NCBI GenBank assembly: GCA_001577345.1
Contig: LSLI01000019.1
Coordinates: 1-35,326 of the forward strand
Reading direction: 5' to 3'
Origin: Candidatus Gallionella acididurans
GTDB taxonomy: Bacteria; Pseudomonadota; Gammaproteobacteria; Burkholderiales; Gallionellaceae
Length of the DNA stretch: 35,326 nt
Part shown: positions 21,259 through 29,252 of the stretch, piece by piece
How the letters are laid out: every line of letters begins with the position of its first letter
Position numbering within the stretch: the first letter of the stretch is position 1
Notes under the pieces: generated by a model
The model's input: the letters and a program-made list of their open reading frames with translations, nothing else
Told to the model about the DNA's origin: nothing
The model's database searches: none
Translations under genes and position numbers: made by a program

Positions 21259-21918
21259 TGTGTGCCAGTAGTGGCTGCCCCGGTCGCTGTAGAAGGAGCT
21301 GAACAGGCCCTGTGCTTCGATCACATCATGCACGCCCCGGAAGCTGCTTGCCGTGCCTTCTTCTGCGACGAAGAACATCGAGTAGTGCTCATTGGTGGCG
21401 TCATCCATCGTGACGATCAGGTCCCACTTCTGCCCGGCTACCCATTCGTGGGTGCAGCCATCCTGATGGATCATCATGCCCGGAAGGGCAGAGCGCTCAA
21501 GGCGCTTTCTATGCGTGCCCCGTTTCTTGGCCTTGGGCACCAGCTCTGCTTCTTGCAGGTGCCGCTTGACCCAGGTGTAACTGCGCGTGCCACCCGTGCG
21601 GATATTCCAGCTATGGAAGTGTTTGACGTTCCAGCCCATATACCGGCGCCGATACTCATCGGTCAACGCCATCACTTCATCTACCGGTGCCTGGCGGTTA
21701 GAGGCTTGTTCCTGCCGCCGGTCGATCAGCCCCTCTATCCCGTCTGTTTCATAGCGCCCCGGGTAGCGGCGAAAACTGCGCTCGCAAACTCCCAGTATTC
21801 GCGCCGCCTCGGCCTGCGTCAGCCGCCCTGCATTCCATCCTTCATAAGCTTCCTCGAATCTCATCTTCCGTATCTCCTGTAGCACTTTTGTCGGCTTCAT
21901 ATCGCCCTCCTCGGGCAA
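21259..21918 (-). pseudogene. ISNCY-like transposase, 3'-truncated
   Basis: The first 220 codons read as a transposase: an N-terminal helix-turn-helix (RLTQAEAARILGVCERSFRR), a linker with EGLIDRR, then the start of a DDE/integrase core with first Asp in DLIVTMDDATNEH and second Asp in FYSDRGSHYWHT. After that residue the frame runs into unrelated sequence from the ppk2 side, so the third catalytic residue and roughly the last half of the protein are gone. The family as I know it is about 430 residues. The start may be at 21918 or at the Met at 21900. Inactive. Confidence 0.85.
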
Positions 21919-21924
21919 TAGGAC

Positions 21925-21960
21925 AACCGGACAGATTGCGTGCTACAAAACCGGACAGAT
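21925..21960 (-). repeat. IS terminal repeats
   Basis: AACCGGACAGAT occurs twice in direct orientation, at 21925-21936 and 21949-21960, just upstream of the transposase start. The outer copy is the likely IS end; the inner copy is a probable subterminal transposase-binding site. Confidence 0.6.
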
Positions 21961-21990
21961 CAAAACTCGCAACAACTTTTTCGATAGCTG

Positions 21991-22020
21991 TTGACACTAA
22001 ATCTATAAGAGTATTATAAT
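21991..22020 (+). promoter_or_regulatory. Near-consensus sigma-70 promoter
   Basis: TTGACA at 21991-21996, 18-bp spacer, TATAAT at 22015-22020. The -10 sits inside a perfect 12-bp palindrome (22011-22022), a possible operator. No gene of matching direction follows; the next signal is an intrinsic terminator 30 bp on. The promoter starts 31 bp outside the IS end. Confidence 0.75.
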
Positions 22021-22026
22021 ACACTC

Positions 22027-22079
22027 ATAGATTGATTTTTCTCCCCCTCGGCTTGCCTCCTCTGCAAGCCATTTTTTTT
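22027..22079 (+). ncRNA. Candidate ~50-nt small RNA
   Basis: Bounded by the promoter ending at 22020 and by the terminator at 22050-22079. The predicted transcript has a short single-stranded leader ending in a CTCCCCCTC run, then the terminator hairpin with loop CTCCTCT. Both C-rich stretches can pair with Shine-Dalgarno sequences (AGAGGAG-like), as in known sRNAs carrying C-rich seed loops. It contains no start codon with a useful frame. The exact 5' end is inferred from promoter spacing. Confidence 0.5.
22050..22079 (+). terminator. Intrinsic terminator of candidate sRNA
   Basis: Perfect 7-bp stem GGCTTGC / GCAAGCC with loop CTCCTCT, followed by A and eight T (22072-22079). On the other strand the hairpin is followed by G-rich sequence, so it acts for + transcription only. 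Confidence 0.85.
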
Positions 22080-22298
22080 ACTGGCATAAATAGTCCCCGA
22101 GGTTGGCCAGGCTGGTTCTGCAAACCAAAGTTGTATTCCATACCGCCGTTCCAGTTTCCTGTAAGCAGCCATACGTACCGACAAACGGACGACATATTCC
22201 CGCTGGTCTGTATTCAAACAAAGGGCAATCATAGTGCCCGGGTGATTCCCCTCCATCCTGAAACGATACAGGCAGCTCTTCGGAAGAACCGGCGAACG
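22080..22298. other. Gap after nrdG with no recognised gene
   Basis: Several frames are open here on both strands but none has a family resemblance or a convincing start. No terminator for nrdG was found. Confidence 0.5.
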
Positions 22299-22997
22299 TC
22301 ATGCCCAGCGCACAGAGAAACTCTCGAACATCGTTCCGATTCGGCCGCATGTCGCGTCATCCAGTAATTCCCGCGCGGAATAGCTGTTGACAACCTCGTC
22401 GGTGCATCCATGAGGCCGGAATTCCTGCAGCAGATAATGCTTTACACCCAGCTGCTGCAATTCCTCCGCCAGTCGCAGCAGTGAATCACGGGTGTGATAA
22501 AGGGGGTGTACGGTAGTGCGGAATTCGCATGACACGCCGCTTGCCAGGAGCAGCTGCGCACTTTCCCGCGCATGCTTCCCGCTTTTCGGGGTGCCGGTCA
22601 CCTTGTCGTAGTCCGGGAAGGCAGCCTTGATGTCCATGCCGACCCATGAGAGCAGCGGAAGCAGTTTGTCCAAACGGGAAGGGTAAATGCCACCGGTATG
22701 CAGGCCTACCTTGAAACCAAGGTTGCGAACTTCGCCGGCGGCGGTTTGGATGTTGTCCTGAAGTGTCGGCTCGCCGCCGCTGAAAACAACCGCATCCAGC
22801 AGTCCCCGGCGGCGGTGCAGAAAGCGCATCACGTCAGACCACTCCAACCGGTTTTCGCCGTGGGGAGGAATCAGGTGACGGTTGTGGCAATACCCGCAGC
22901 GCCAGGGGCAACCCTGGAAAAATATTACCGCGGCCAGGCAATCGGGGAAATCGATACTGGTCAGCGGAGTAAGGCCGCCGATTTGCAAGCTTGACAA
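22299..22997 (-). CDS. nrdG: Anaerobic ribonucleotide reductase activating protein (radical SAM)
   Basis: Generates the glycyl radical on the class III reductase using S-adenosylmethionine and a [4Fe-4S] cluster. 232 residues. The cluster motif is CPWRCGYC, the SAM-binding GGEP is in VVFSGGEPTLQ, and the N-terminus IGGLTPLTSIDFP is typical of the longer NrdG/PflA-like form. The start is a TTG at 22997, since no ATG lies in frame before the conserved N-terminus; the ribosome site is poor. It is downstream of the glycyl-radical gene in the same direction, 66 bp away. Confidence 0.92.
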   Translation of the reverse strand: MSSLQIGGLTPLTSIDFPDCLAAVIFFQGCPWRCGYCHNRHLIPPHGENRLEWSDVMRFLHRRRGLLDAVVFSGGEPTLQDNIQTAAGEVRNLGFKVGLHTGGIYPSRLDKLLPLLSWVGMDIKAAFPDYDKVTGTPKSGKHARESAQLLLASGVSCEFRTTVHPLYHTRDSLLRLAEELQQLGVKHYLLQEFRPHGCTDEVVNSYSARELLDDATCGRIGTMFESFSVRWA

Positions 22998-23063
22998 GGC
23001 TGGCTAAGATTTCAGGGTGCGCAAAGACACAGCTTTAACATCTTGCGCCTGCTGTTGGCTTGA

Positions 23064-23258
23064 TCAGGCAGTCAACGGGACGCGGCATTCCTGAAAATGC
23101 TTGCGCTCGTAGTGCTCGGCTTTTTTGCCGATATTGAAAGACGCGACTGGCCGGTGGTAGCCCATCACTCGCGTCCACACTTCGCAGGGCTGGCGCTCCT
23201 CTTCGGTCAAAAAAATTTCATCGGTCTTGATGCTGGCTGGGTTGGACAGATCGGTCAT
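23064..23258 (-). CDS. Separate glycyl-radical domain of class III ribonucleotide reductase
   Basis: 64 residues. The second half (TRVMGYHRPVASFNIGKKAE) is the glycyl-radical loop that normally ends NrdD, with the radical Gly at residue 33 in RVMGY and the conserved FN-GK motif after it. The first 22 residues are a polar leader not found in NrdD. AAGGAGA is placed 6 bp before the ATG, so it is made as its own protein. The gene starts 26 bp after the nrdD stop and precedes nrdG. Presumably it docks onto the NrdD barrel to complete the enzyme, in the manner of the spare-part glycyl protein GrcA on pyruvate formate-lyase; that is an inference. Confidence 0.9.
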   Translation of the reverse strand: MTDLSNPASIKTDEIFLTEEERQPCEVWTRVMGYHRPVASFNIGKKAEHYERKHFQECRVPLTA

Positions 23259-23284
23259 GGTTGTCTCCTTGCAAGGATGGGAAA

Positions 23285-25333
23285 TCAGGCTGCCGCAAGT
23301 TTTTTGCCGCGCTTTTCGGCCAGGGATTCCTGGTCGCATTTCGGACAATAATCATGTTCACCCTCCAGATACCCGTGCTTGGGGCAAATCGAGAATGTCG
23401 GCGTGATCGTGATATAGGGCTGGGCAAACCGTTCCAGGGCGCGACGCACCAGCTTCTTGCAGGACTCCGCACTGGTAATGCGCTCGGCCATGTAAAGATG
23501 CAATACGGTGCCGCCGGTATATTTTTTCTGTAATTCCTCCTGACGTTCCAGCGCCTCAAAAGGATCATCCGTGAAACCTACCGGTAGCTGTGATGAATTG
23601 GTGTAGTAGGGCATGTCCTTGGTGCCGGCCTGGATGATGTCGGGAAAGCGTTTCCTGTCTTCCTTGGCGAAGCGGTAAGTCGTGCCCTCAGCCGGAGTCG
23701 CTTCGAGGTTATACATGTGGCCGGTTTCGTCCTGAAAAGCAAGCATCTTTGCGCGCACGTGATCAAGCAGTCGCACTGCGAAGGCGTGACCCCAATCGGT
23801 GGTGATATCGTGCTCGTCGCGGGTGAAGTTGCGTATCATCTCGTTGATGCCGTTGACCCCGAGAGTGGAGAAATGGTTGCGCAATGTGCCGAGGTAGCGC
23901 TTGGTATAAGGGAACAGGCCGGCATCCATATGGCGCTGGATCACTTTGCGTTTGATTTCCAGGCTGTTCTTGCCGATTTCAAGCAGGTCGTCCAGGCGAT
24001 GCAACAGCGCCTCTTCGTTGCCCTGGTAGAGGTGGCCCAGGCGCGCGCAATTGATCGTGACAACTCCCACCGAACCGGTCTGTTCGGCGCTGCCGAACAG
24101 ACCATTGCCGCGTTTCAGTAGTTCGCGCAGGTCGAGTTGCAGGCGGCAGCACATGGATCGGACCATGTTGGGCTTGAGCTCGGAATTGATGAAGTTCTGG
24201 AAATACGGCAGGCCGTATTTTGCTGTCATCTCGAATAGCAGAGTGGCATTTTCGGATTCCCAAGGGAAATCCGGTGTCATGTTGTAGGTCGGGATGGGGA
24301 AGGTGAATACCCGGCCCTTGGCGTCGCCGGTAGTCATTACCTCGATATAGGCCCGATTGATCATATCCATTTCAGTCTGCAACTCGCCATAACTGAATGG
24401 CATTTCCTGGCCGCCGATGACGGGGATTTGCTCGCGCAAATCTTCCGGGCATGTCCAGTCGAAAGTCAGGTTGGTAAACGGTGTCTGGGTTCCCCAGCGC
24501 GACGGAACGTTGAGGTTATAGATCAGTTCCTGGATCGACTGCTTGACCTCTGCATACGGAAGGTTGTCCTTGCGGATGAAGGGCGCCATGTAGGTGTCGA
24601 AGGAGCTGAATGCCTGCGCGCCTGCCCACTCATTCTGCAAGGTGCCGAGGAAATTGACGATCTGACCGACAGCAGAAGACATATGCCTGGGCGGGCCGGC
24701 CTCGACTTTGCCGGGAACGCCGTTGAGGCCGTCGTTGAGCAGGGTGCGCAGCGACCAACCGGCGCAGTACCCGGCCAGCATATCCAGATCGTGCACATGA
24801 ATGTCGCCTTCGCGATGGGCAACACCGACTTCGGGCGGGTAGACGTGGTTGAGCCAGTAGTTGGCCACCACCTTGCCGGAAACATTCAAGATCAAACCAC
24901 CCAGGCTGTAACCCTGGTTGGCATTGGCATTGACGCGCCAGTCCATCTGGTTAAGATATTCATTGATCGAGCTTTCCACGTCCACCACGGTCTTGCGATC
25001 CTGGCGCAGCTTGGTGTGCTGCTCGCGATAGGCGATGTAGGCACGGGCGGTCTTGAAGTGATTGGCGGTGATCAACACCTGCTCCACCGCGTCCTGAACT
25101 TTTTCGATGTGCGGCGGTTCGGCGCGGAATTTGTGAATAAGGACCTTGACTACCTGGGCGGTGAGCAAAAAAGCCTCATTGGCATCAAAATCCTTTGTGG
25201 CGGCACCGGCACGCTGGACGGCAGAGCGGATCTTTTCGGAGTCGAATGGCACCATTGAGCCATCGCGCTTGATTACAGCCCTGGGTAGTGAAACCAGGTT
25301 GCCGCTGCCGTTTTCCATCTGATTATCTGACAT
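23285..25333 (-). CDS. nrdD: Anaerobic ribonucleoside-triphosphate reductase, body without glycyl-radical domain
   Basis: Reduces ribonucleotides to deoxyribonucleotides without oxygen. 682 residues from the ATG at 25333, chosen because GGGGAGGG stands just upstream; an in-frame ATG at 25390 lacks a ribosome site. An ATP-cone occupies about residues 14-100 (AVIKRDGSMVPFDSEKI); the ten-stranded barrel follows, with the thiyl Cys429 in TINCARLG. The C-terminus has the zinc site, Cys650, His653, Cys663 and Cys666 (CPKHG...CPKC), then ends LAEKRGKKLAAA. The glycyl-radical loop that should follow is absent and encoded by the next gene. The TGA is not read through: the frame beyond it closes after nine codons. 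Confidence 0.93.
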   Translation of the reverse strand: MSDNQMENGSGNLVSLPRAVIKRDGSMVPFDSEKIRSAVQRAGAATKDFDANEAFLLTAQVVKVLIHKFRAEPPHIEKVQDAVEQVLITANHFKTARAYIAYREQHTKLRQDRKTVVDVESSINEYLNQMDWRVNANANQGYSLGGLILNVSGKVVANYWLNHVYPPEVGVAHREGDIHVHDLDMLAGYCAGWSLRTLLNDGLNGVPGKVEAGPPRHMSSAVGQIVNFLGTLQNEWAGAQAFSSFDTYMAPFIRKDNLPYAEVKQSIQELIYNLNVPSRWGTQTPFTNLTFDWTCPEDLREQIPVIGGQEMPFSYGELQTEMDMINRAYIEVMTTGDAKGRVFTFPIPTYNMTPDFPWESENATLLFEMTAKYGLPYFQNFINSELKPNMVRSMCCRLQLDLRELLKRGNGLFGSAEQTGSVGVVTINCARLGHLYQGNEEALLHRLDDLLEIGKNSLEIKRKVIQRHMDAGLFPYTKRYLGTLRNHFSTLGVNGINEMIRNFTRDEHDITTDWGHAFAVRLLDHVRAKMLAFQDETGHMYNLEATPAEGTTYRFAKEDRKRFPDIIQAGTKDMPYYTNSSQLPVGFTDDPFEALERQEELQKKYTGGTVLHLYMAERITSAESCKKLVRRALERFAQPYITITPTFSICPKHGYLEGEHDYCPKCDQESLAEKRGKKLAAA

Positions 25334-25410
25334 TGATCCCTCCCCATCGGGTTTTGTCCGGATAGTTGCGATCTGATCCTCGAAAGCCATCCGAAGATAG
25401 ATTGGCGATT

Positions 25411-25439
25411 ATCATAGACCACAATATGTAGTGTGTCTA
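25411..25439 (-). promoter_or_regulatory. Promoter of nrdD
   Basis: Reading the minus strand: TAGACA (25439-25434), 17-bp spacer, TATGAT (25416-25411), about 75 bp upstream of the chosen ATG. One NrdR-like box fills the spacer. Confidence 0.6.
25419..25434. promoter_or_regulatory. NrdR-like box, proximal
   Basis: CCACAATATGTAGTGT, close to the NrdR consensus ACACWATATATWGTGT. It overlaps the nrdD promoter spacer, a position suited to repression when dATP is high. Confidence 0.75.
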
Positions 25440-25450
25440 CACATAGAATT

Positions 25451-25466
25451 ACACTATATATTGTGA
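25451..25466. promoter_or_regulatory. NrdR-like box, distal
   Basis: ACACTATATATTGTGA. Its centre is 32 bp from that of the proximal box, three helical turns, the usual NrdR box spacing. Confidence 0.8.
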
Positions 25467-25658
25467 TTTGTAAAGTAAGGTGATGCGGGAAAGCGTCCTG
25501 ATCCGGACTGTGAGTTTGCATGTAAAACGATTTGCGGAATTTGGCGGGCAACGCTAATACCACTTTTCGTTCAAAGCCGCGTTATTGTACGGTGCGTGGG
25601 ACGCAACCCACGATTTCACTTTCGATTGAGAAATGGAATAAGGTCTCGAGGTTCTGAA

Positions 25659-26132
25659 TCAGGCCGGAAATATACGCGACCTGATTCGGGCTATCACATT
25701 GCGCGGCGACAGCGAGGCAACATCGAATTTCGGCAACTCGATCGCATCCAGCGTATTTTTTGCCACCAGTCCCAGTTCCGTGTCCCCTTCCACGATCAGG
25801 CGGCGGCTAAAAAAAAGTGTGTCCGGGTCTTCTCTGCGGGTGGCCAGCAAATAGAAATCCTGCGCGGTGGCACTGATAGCCAGATCCGGCACCTTGCCGG
25901 AACGGGTTGGAATGAATCTATCGGCATCTATCGTGAAGTACAGGACCAGGCCGAGATCCCTGACGCGGATCGCAATCTGCTTGCCGTGCAACGGTTCCAG
26001 ATATTGCTTGAGGATGATCCGGCCCAGCGCAAGGTTGAGCATCCTGGCAAGAACAAAGGAGGGCGGAAAGGTCGGCAGCAGCGAAACCAGTGTGGCGACG
26101 GGTTGCGGAAAAGTGAATGCGGGTTGTTCCAT
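25659..26132 (-). CDS. ubiT: SCP2-domain protein of oxygen-independent ubiquinone synthesis
   Basis: 157 residues with one SCP2 sterol-carrier domain (about 40-140; the C-terminal part includes RLIVEGDTELGLVAKNTLDA). UbiT (YhbT) binds isoprenoid quinone intermediates and works with UbiU and UbiV to make ubiquinone without oxygen. It follows ubiV in the same direction by 45 bp, with AAGGGG before the ATG. The 325-bp stretch up to the nrdD start holds the nrdD promoter and NrdR boxes. Confidence 0.88.
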   Translation of the reverse strand: MEQPAFTFPQPVATLVSLLPTFPPSFVLARMLNLALGRIILKQYLEPLHGKQIAIRVRDLGLVLYFTIDADRFIPTRSGKVPDLAISATAQDFYLLATRREDPDTLFFSRRLIVEGDTELGLVAKNTLDAIELPKFDVASLSPRNVIARIRSRIFPA

Positions 26133-26177
26133 GTTATCCCCTTGTATCGTGGTAGATCGTGGCCGACCAAAATCCGG

Positions 26178-27071
26178 TTAGATGGAGATGCCTGCTTGCT
26201 CTATGCCGGGCCGACCATGCCAGTAGCCGTCGCACGCCTGGTCCGGCATCAGGTGCGCCATCTGCTGTGCGGCTTCGGGGCCGGACAGGTTGTCATCCAG
26301 TCTTTGGCGAAACAGCGCAAGTATCTTTTCGGTATGGAACGGCTGCGGACTGACACGCACCACATCCACCCCCAGTTGTTCCATGCTTTCCAGTTCCGCC
26401 ACCAGGTTATAGACACTGGATGATTGTGTCTGGATGCCGTTCAGCGCGAGGAACGGCTGGCCCTCGCGGGTCTTCAGCGTCAATCCGACAGCGTGATCGA
26501 GGCAGCGGAACTGGCAATCATCCTTGGGCAGGTTGTAATGGCGTGCAGTAAAGCAGCGGGCGGAAAATGCCAGCGGAAGACGGCCATAGGCGAATACTTC
26601 GGTCTCCATGCCTGGCGGTTTGCAGGCCAGCAGGTCGGCCAGCATCCGGCTGGACATTTCCACCGGGATCACCCAGCGCTGCGCGCCCAATTCTGCGAGC
26701 AACGCCAGCGTCTGGGGATTGTAAGTATTGATATGCGAACCCGCGACAAAGCTCTTTCCCGACAACAATCGCACCGCCCCCATATCGTTGGCCTCCACCG
26801 TGTAGCTGCCGTTTTCAGCGAGGCGGCGCAGGGTTTTGAGGTCGGATTCGGATTCGATCAACGCCTGGGTGGACAGCACCACCTGCTTGCCGGACGCGGC
26901 GAGATTTTTTGCCACCTCCAGCCAGTCTTCCAGACGGAAATTATGGCGCTTGGAGCACACTGTCTCGCCGAGATAGACGATATCCACCCGCGCTGCCGCG
27001 ATCCGCTCGTAAAATTCGAACAGCGCGTCGCGTTGCCAATAGTAGAGGACAGGACCAAGGGCGAGCTTCAT
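26178..27071 (-). CDS. ubiV: Oxygen-independent ubiquinone hydroxylase subunit UbiV (U32 peptidase-like)
   Basis: 297 residues from the ATG at 27071 (MKLALGPVLYYW), preceded by GGAAG within the end of ubiU. A peptidase U32-like TIM barrel with four cysteines for a [4Fe-4S] cluster: VCSKRHN near residue 40 and CFTARHYNLPKDDCQFRC near the middle. With UbiU it hydroxylates the ubiquinone ring anaerobically, using prephenate as oxygen donor (E. coli work). It starts 2 bp after the ubiU stop. Confidence 0.93.
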   Translation of the reverse strand: MKLALGPVLYYWQRDALFEFYERIAAARVDIVYLGETVCSKRHNFRLEDWLEVAKNLAASGKQVVLSTQALIESESDLKTLRRLAENGSYTVEANDMGAVRLLSGKSFVAGSHINTYNPQTLALLAELGAQRWVIPVEMSSRMLADLLACKPPGMETEVFAYGRLPLAFSARCFTARHYNLPKDDCQFRCLDHAVGLTLKTREGQPFLALNGIQTQSSSVYNLVAELESMEQLGVDVVRVSPQPFHTEKILALFRQRLDDNLSGPEAAQQMAHLMPDQACDGYWHGRPGIEQAGISI

Positions 27072-27073
27072 GT

Positions 27074-28075
27074 TCACTTCCAGGGACGGTGATAGGCGCC
27101 CAGGGTGTGATGCTGACCCTCTGCGAGTTTGTTCAGCTGGTTCATCCAGGCCGGTTCTACGGCATAGCTTTCGGCACTGCGCTGAGCGCTGTCGATGGCC
27201 GAGCGCCAGACTTTGGTTACCTGCTCCACATAGACCGGGCTGCGCTGGCGGCCCTCGATCTTGACGGCGGATATGCCGATGCGCATCATTTCCGGGATCA
27301 GTTCCAGCGTGTTGAGGCTGACCGGTTCTTCGATCGCGTAATAGGTTTCGTCGTTGACGTCGAAGCGTCCCTTGCACAATGTGGGGTAGCCGGCGTTTTC
27401 GCCGTCGGCGTAGCGGTCCAGCAACACGCCGTTCAGTCGCGACTCCAGTCCTTGCGGGGTTTGCTGCCAGCGCACCGCCTTGGCCGGGGAACACACCCCG
27501 GCGGTATTGGGGGATTCGCCGGTAATATAGGAGGAAAGCACGCAACGCCCTTCCACCATCACGCACAGGCCGCCGAAGCCGAACAGTTCGATTTCTACCG
27601 GGGTGTGCTGCACCAGCTGCTCGACCTGGGGAAGCGACAGTACCCGGGGCAAAACCGCCCGGCGAATACCGAAATGCTCATGGTAGAAATTGATCGCCTC
27701 GTAATTGGTGGCCGAACCCTGCACCGAGAGATGCAGGCGCAGTTCGGGATAAGTCCGCGAGGCGTAGCGCATCAAACCCGCATCCGCGAGGATGACAGCA
27801 TCCACACCCGCTTCTGCCGCATGATCCACCGCCTCTTGCCAGCGCTGCCAGTTGGCAGCTTGCGGATAGGTGTTCAGCGCAAGAAAGACTTTTTTTCCGC
27901 GCGCATGGGCATAACGCACCGCCTCACCGGCGGCAGGCAGGTCGAAATTCAGTCCGGCGAAGGCGCGGGCATTGGTGTTGTCGCGAAAGCCGATGTAAAC
28001 GCAATCCGCACCGTTATCGACGGCTGCCTTCAGGGCCGGCAGGCTGCCTGCCGGACAAACCAGTTCAAGCGACAT
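27074..28075 (-). CDS. ubiU: Oxygen-independent ubiquinone hydroxylase subunit UbiU (U32 peptidase-like)
   Basis: 333 residues. The N-terminus ELVCPAGSLPALKAAVDNGAD is family-typical (given here in 21-residue register: VCPAGSLPALKAAVDNGAD); cluster cysteines lie in GLCVMVEGRCVLSSY, GVCSPAK and TLCKGRFD. Partner of UbiV in anaerobic ring hydroxylation. It begins 11 bp inside the end of the radical SAM gene and is followed at once by ubiV, so the three are one translational unit. Confidence 0.94.
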   Translation of the reverse strand: MSLELVCPAGSLPALKAAVDNGADCVYIGFRDNTNARAFAGLNFDLPAAGEAVRYAHARGKKVFLALNTYPQAANWQRWQEAVDHAAEAGVDAVILADAGLMRYASRTYPELRLHLSVQGSATNYEAINFYHEHFGIRRAVLPRVLSLPQVEQLVQHTPVEIELFGFGGLCVMVEGRCVLSSYITGESPNTAGVCSPAKAVRWQQTPQGLESRLNGVLLDRYADGENAGYPTLCKGRFDVNDETYYAIEEPVSLNTLELIPEMMRIGISAVKIEGRQRSPVYVEQVTKVWRSAIDSAQRSAESYAVEPAWMNQLNKLAEGQHHTLGAYHRPWK

Positions 28076-29018
28076 GTTTCAATTCCTCGTTCACAAAGGG
28101 AGTGCCGGCACGGGTGCCCTGGCGGGCGCCTCGTTTCCTCAGCTTTATTTCGATGCCGTTCAGCAGATTCCATTTTTCCGCACACCATGCGGGTGCCAGC
28201 AAGACGTCACGCGATGCGGTCGCCGTTACCCGGTGGTAGACGATGTTTGCGGGGGTGCGCTCGATCAGGTTGGCGGCCATGGCTATGTATCCCTCACGGG
28301 AGAGCGGAGCATACTCGCCCTTGCGCCATTGATGGGCCAGCAGCGTGTGCTTGACGATGTGCAAGGGATGCAGCTTGAGGCCGTCAACGCCGGTTTCCAG
28401 CACGGCATCCAATGTGGCATGGCAATGTTCTTCGGTCTCGCCTGGCAAGCCCACGATCAGGTGGGTGCATACGGCGATGCCGCGCTGTCGCGCGGCCAAT
28501 GCGGTAGTACGATATTCGGCAAAGGTATGGCCGCGGTTGACCCGCTCCAGGGTTTTGTCAAAGGAGGACTGGAGCCCCAGTTCCAGCCACACTTCCAGCC
28601 CCTGGTCGCGATAACGGTCCAGCAGATCCAGTACTTCGGATGAAACGCAGTCGGGACGTGTGCCCACGGCAAGCCCGACCATGTCCGGTTCTTTCAGCGC
28701 TTCGAGATAGAGCGCTTCGAGCGCCTCTACTTTGGCATAGGTGTTGGTGTAGGCCTGGAAATAGGCGATGAATTTGCGGGCGCGGGTGCGCCGTGCAATG
28801 GCCCGTCGCGCCTTGGCAATCTGCGCGGCAAGACCCAGGCGGGTATCGGCATCGGGGCTGAAAGAAATGTTGTTGCAGAAGGAACACCCTCCGCGACCCT
28901 TGGTGCCGTCGCGGTTGGGACAGGTGAAGCCGGCATCGAGGGCAATTTTGTGGACTCGCTCGCCATGGCGGCGAAGCAGGTCTTGTCCGTATGTGTTGAT
29001 TCTCGCCGAAAGTATCAT
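28065..29018 (-). CDS. Radical SAM protein, YhcC family (TIGR01212)
   Basis: 317 residues. The cluster motif is the longer form typical of this family, TCPNRDGTKGRGGCSFC, with HRV-containing C-terminus and a glycine-rich SAM site around LIVGLPGETEEH. YhcC-family proteins are widespread but their substrate is not established. Coupling to ubiU by an 11-bp overlap suggests a link with anaerobic quinone or tRNA metabolism, without proof. A minus-strand TATAAT at 29069-29064, 46 bp upstream, may be the -10 of the operon; no good -35 accompanies it. A small hairpin (ACCGG/CCGGT) at about 29043-29060 lies in the leader. Confidence 0.87.
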   Translation of the reverse strand: MILSARINTYGQDLLRRHGERVHKIALDAGFTCPNRDGTKGRGGCSFCNNISFSPDADTRLGLAAQIAKARRAIARRTRARKFIAYFQAYTNTYAKVEALEALYLEALKEPDMVGLAVGTRPDCVSSEVLDLLDRYRDQGLEVWLELGLQSSFDKTLERVNRGHTFAEYRTTALAARQRGIAVCTHLIVGLPGETEEHCHATLDAVLETGVDGLKLHPLHIVKHTLLAHQWRKGEYAPLSREGYIAMAANLIERTPANIVYHRVTATASRDVLLAPAWCAEKWNLLNGIEIKLRKRGARQGTRAGTPFVNEELKHVA

Positions 29019-29252
29019 TGCTTGTTCAAGCTCTTATACGACACCGGTTTTTCATCCGGTCTCATTATACTGCGTGAAGCAGAAGGGTATCTTAAACTGG
29101 TATATTCAGAATGCATATTTAAAGGGGTGCCGGAGGCATCGAACACCTGTGTCCAAAATGATTTTTGTCGTGCCCGCTGTGTCAGGCTTTATCCTGCAGC
29201 AGACAAGCAAGCAGCAAACTCAAAAAAATAAATTTGCCACGCTGGAGCATGT

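Larger units (their letters stand above)
21259..21960 (-). mobile_element. Truncated insertion sequence (ISNCY-like)
   Basis: Contains the transposase start and the adjacent terminal sequence. The other end is missing, cut at about 21258 beside ppk2. The deletion probably removed what once followed ppk2. Confidence 0.75.

Noticed and set aside
22014-22367. Several open frames on both strands after nrdG
   Set aside because: No family resemblance, no consistent start and odd composition.
23258-23287. Readthrough or selenocysteine at the nrdD TGA joining the two reductase parts
   Set aside because: The frame beyond the TGA closes after nine codons, and the glycyl-radical gene has its own ATG and ribosome site.
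25595-25612. Hairpin CGTGGG/CCCACG as terminator of ubiT
   Set aside because: No T-run follows on the minus strand.
28950-29231. 93-codon plus-strand frame in the yhcC leader
   Set aside because: It overlaps the yhcC start antisense, lacks a ribosome site and matches nothing.
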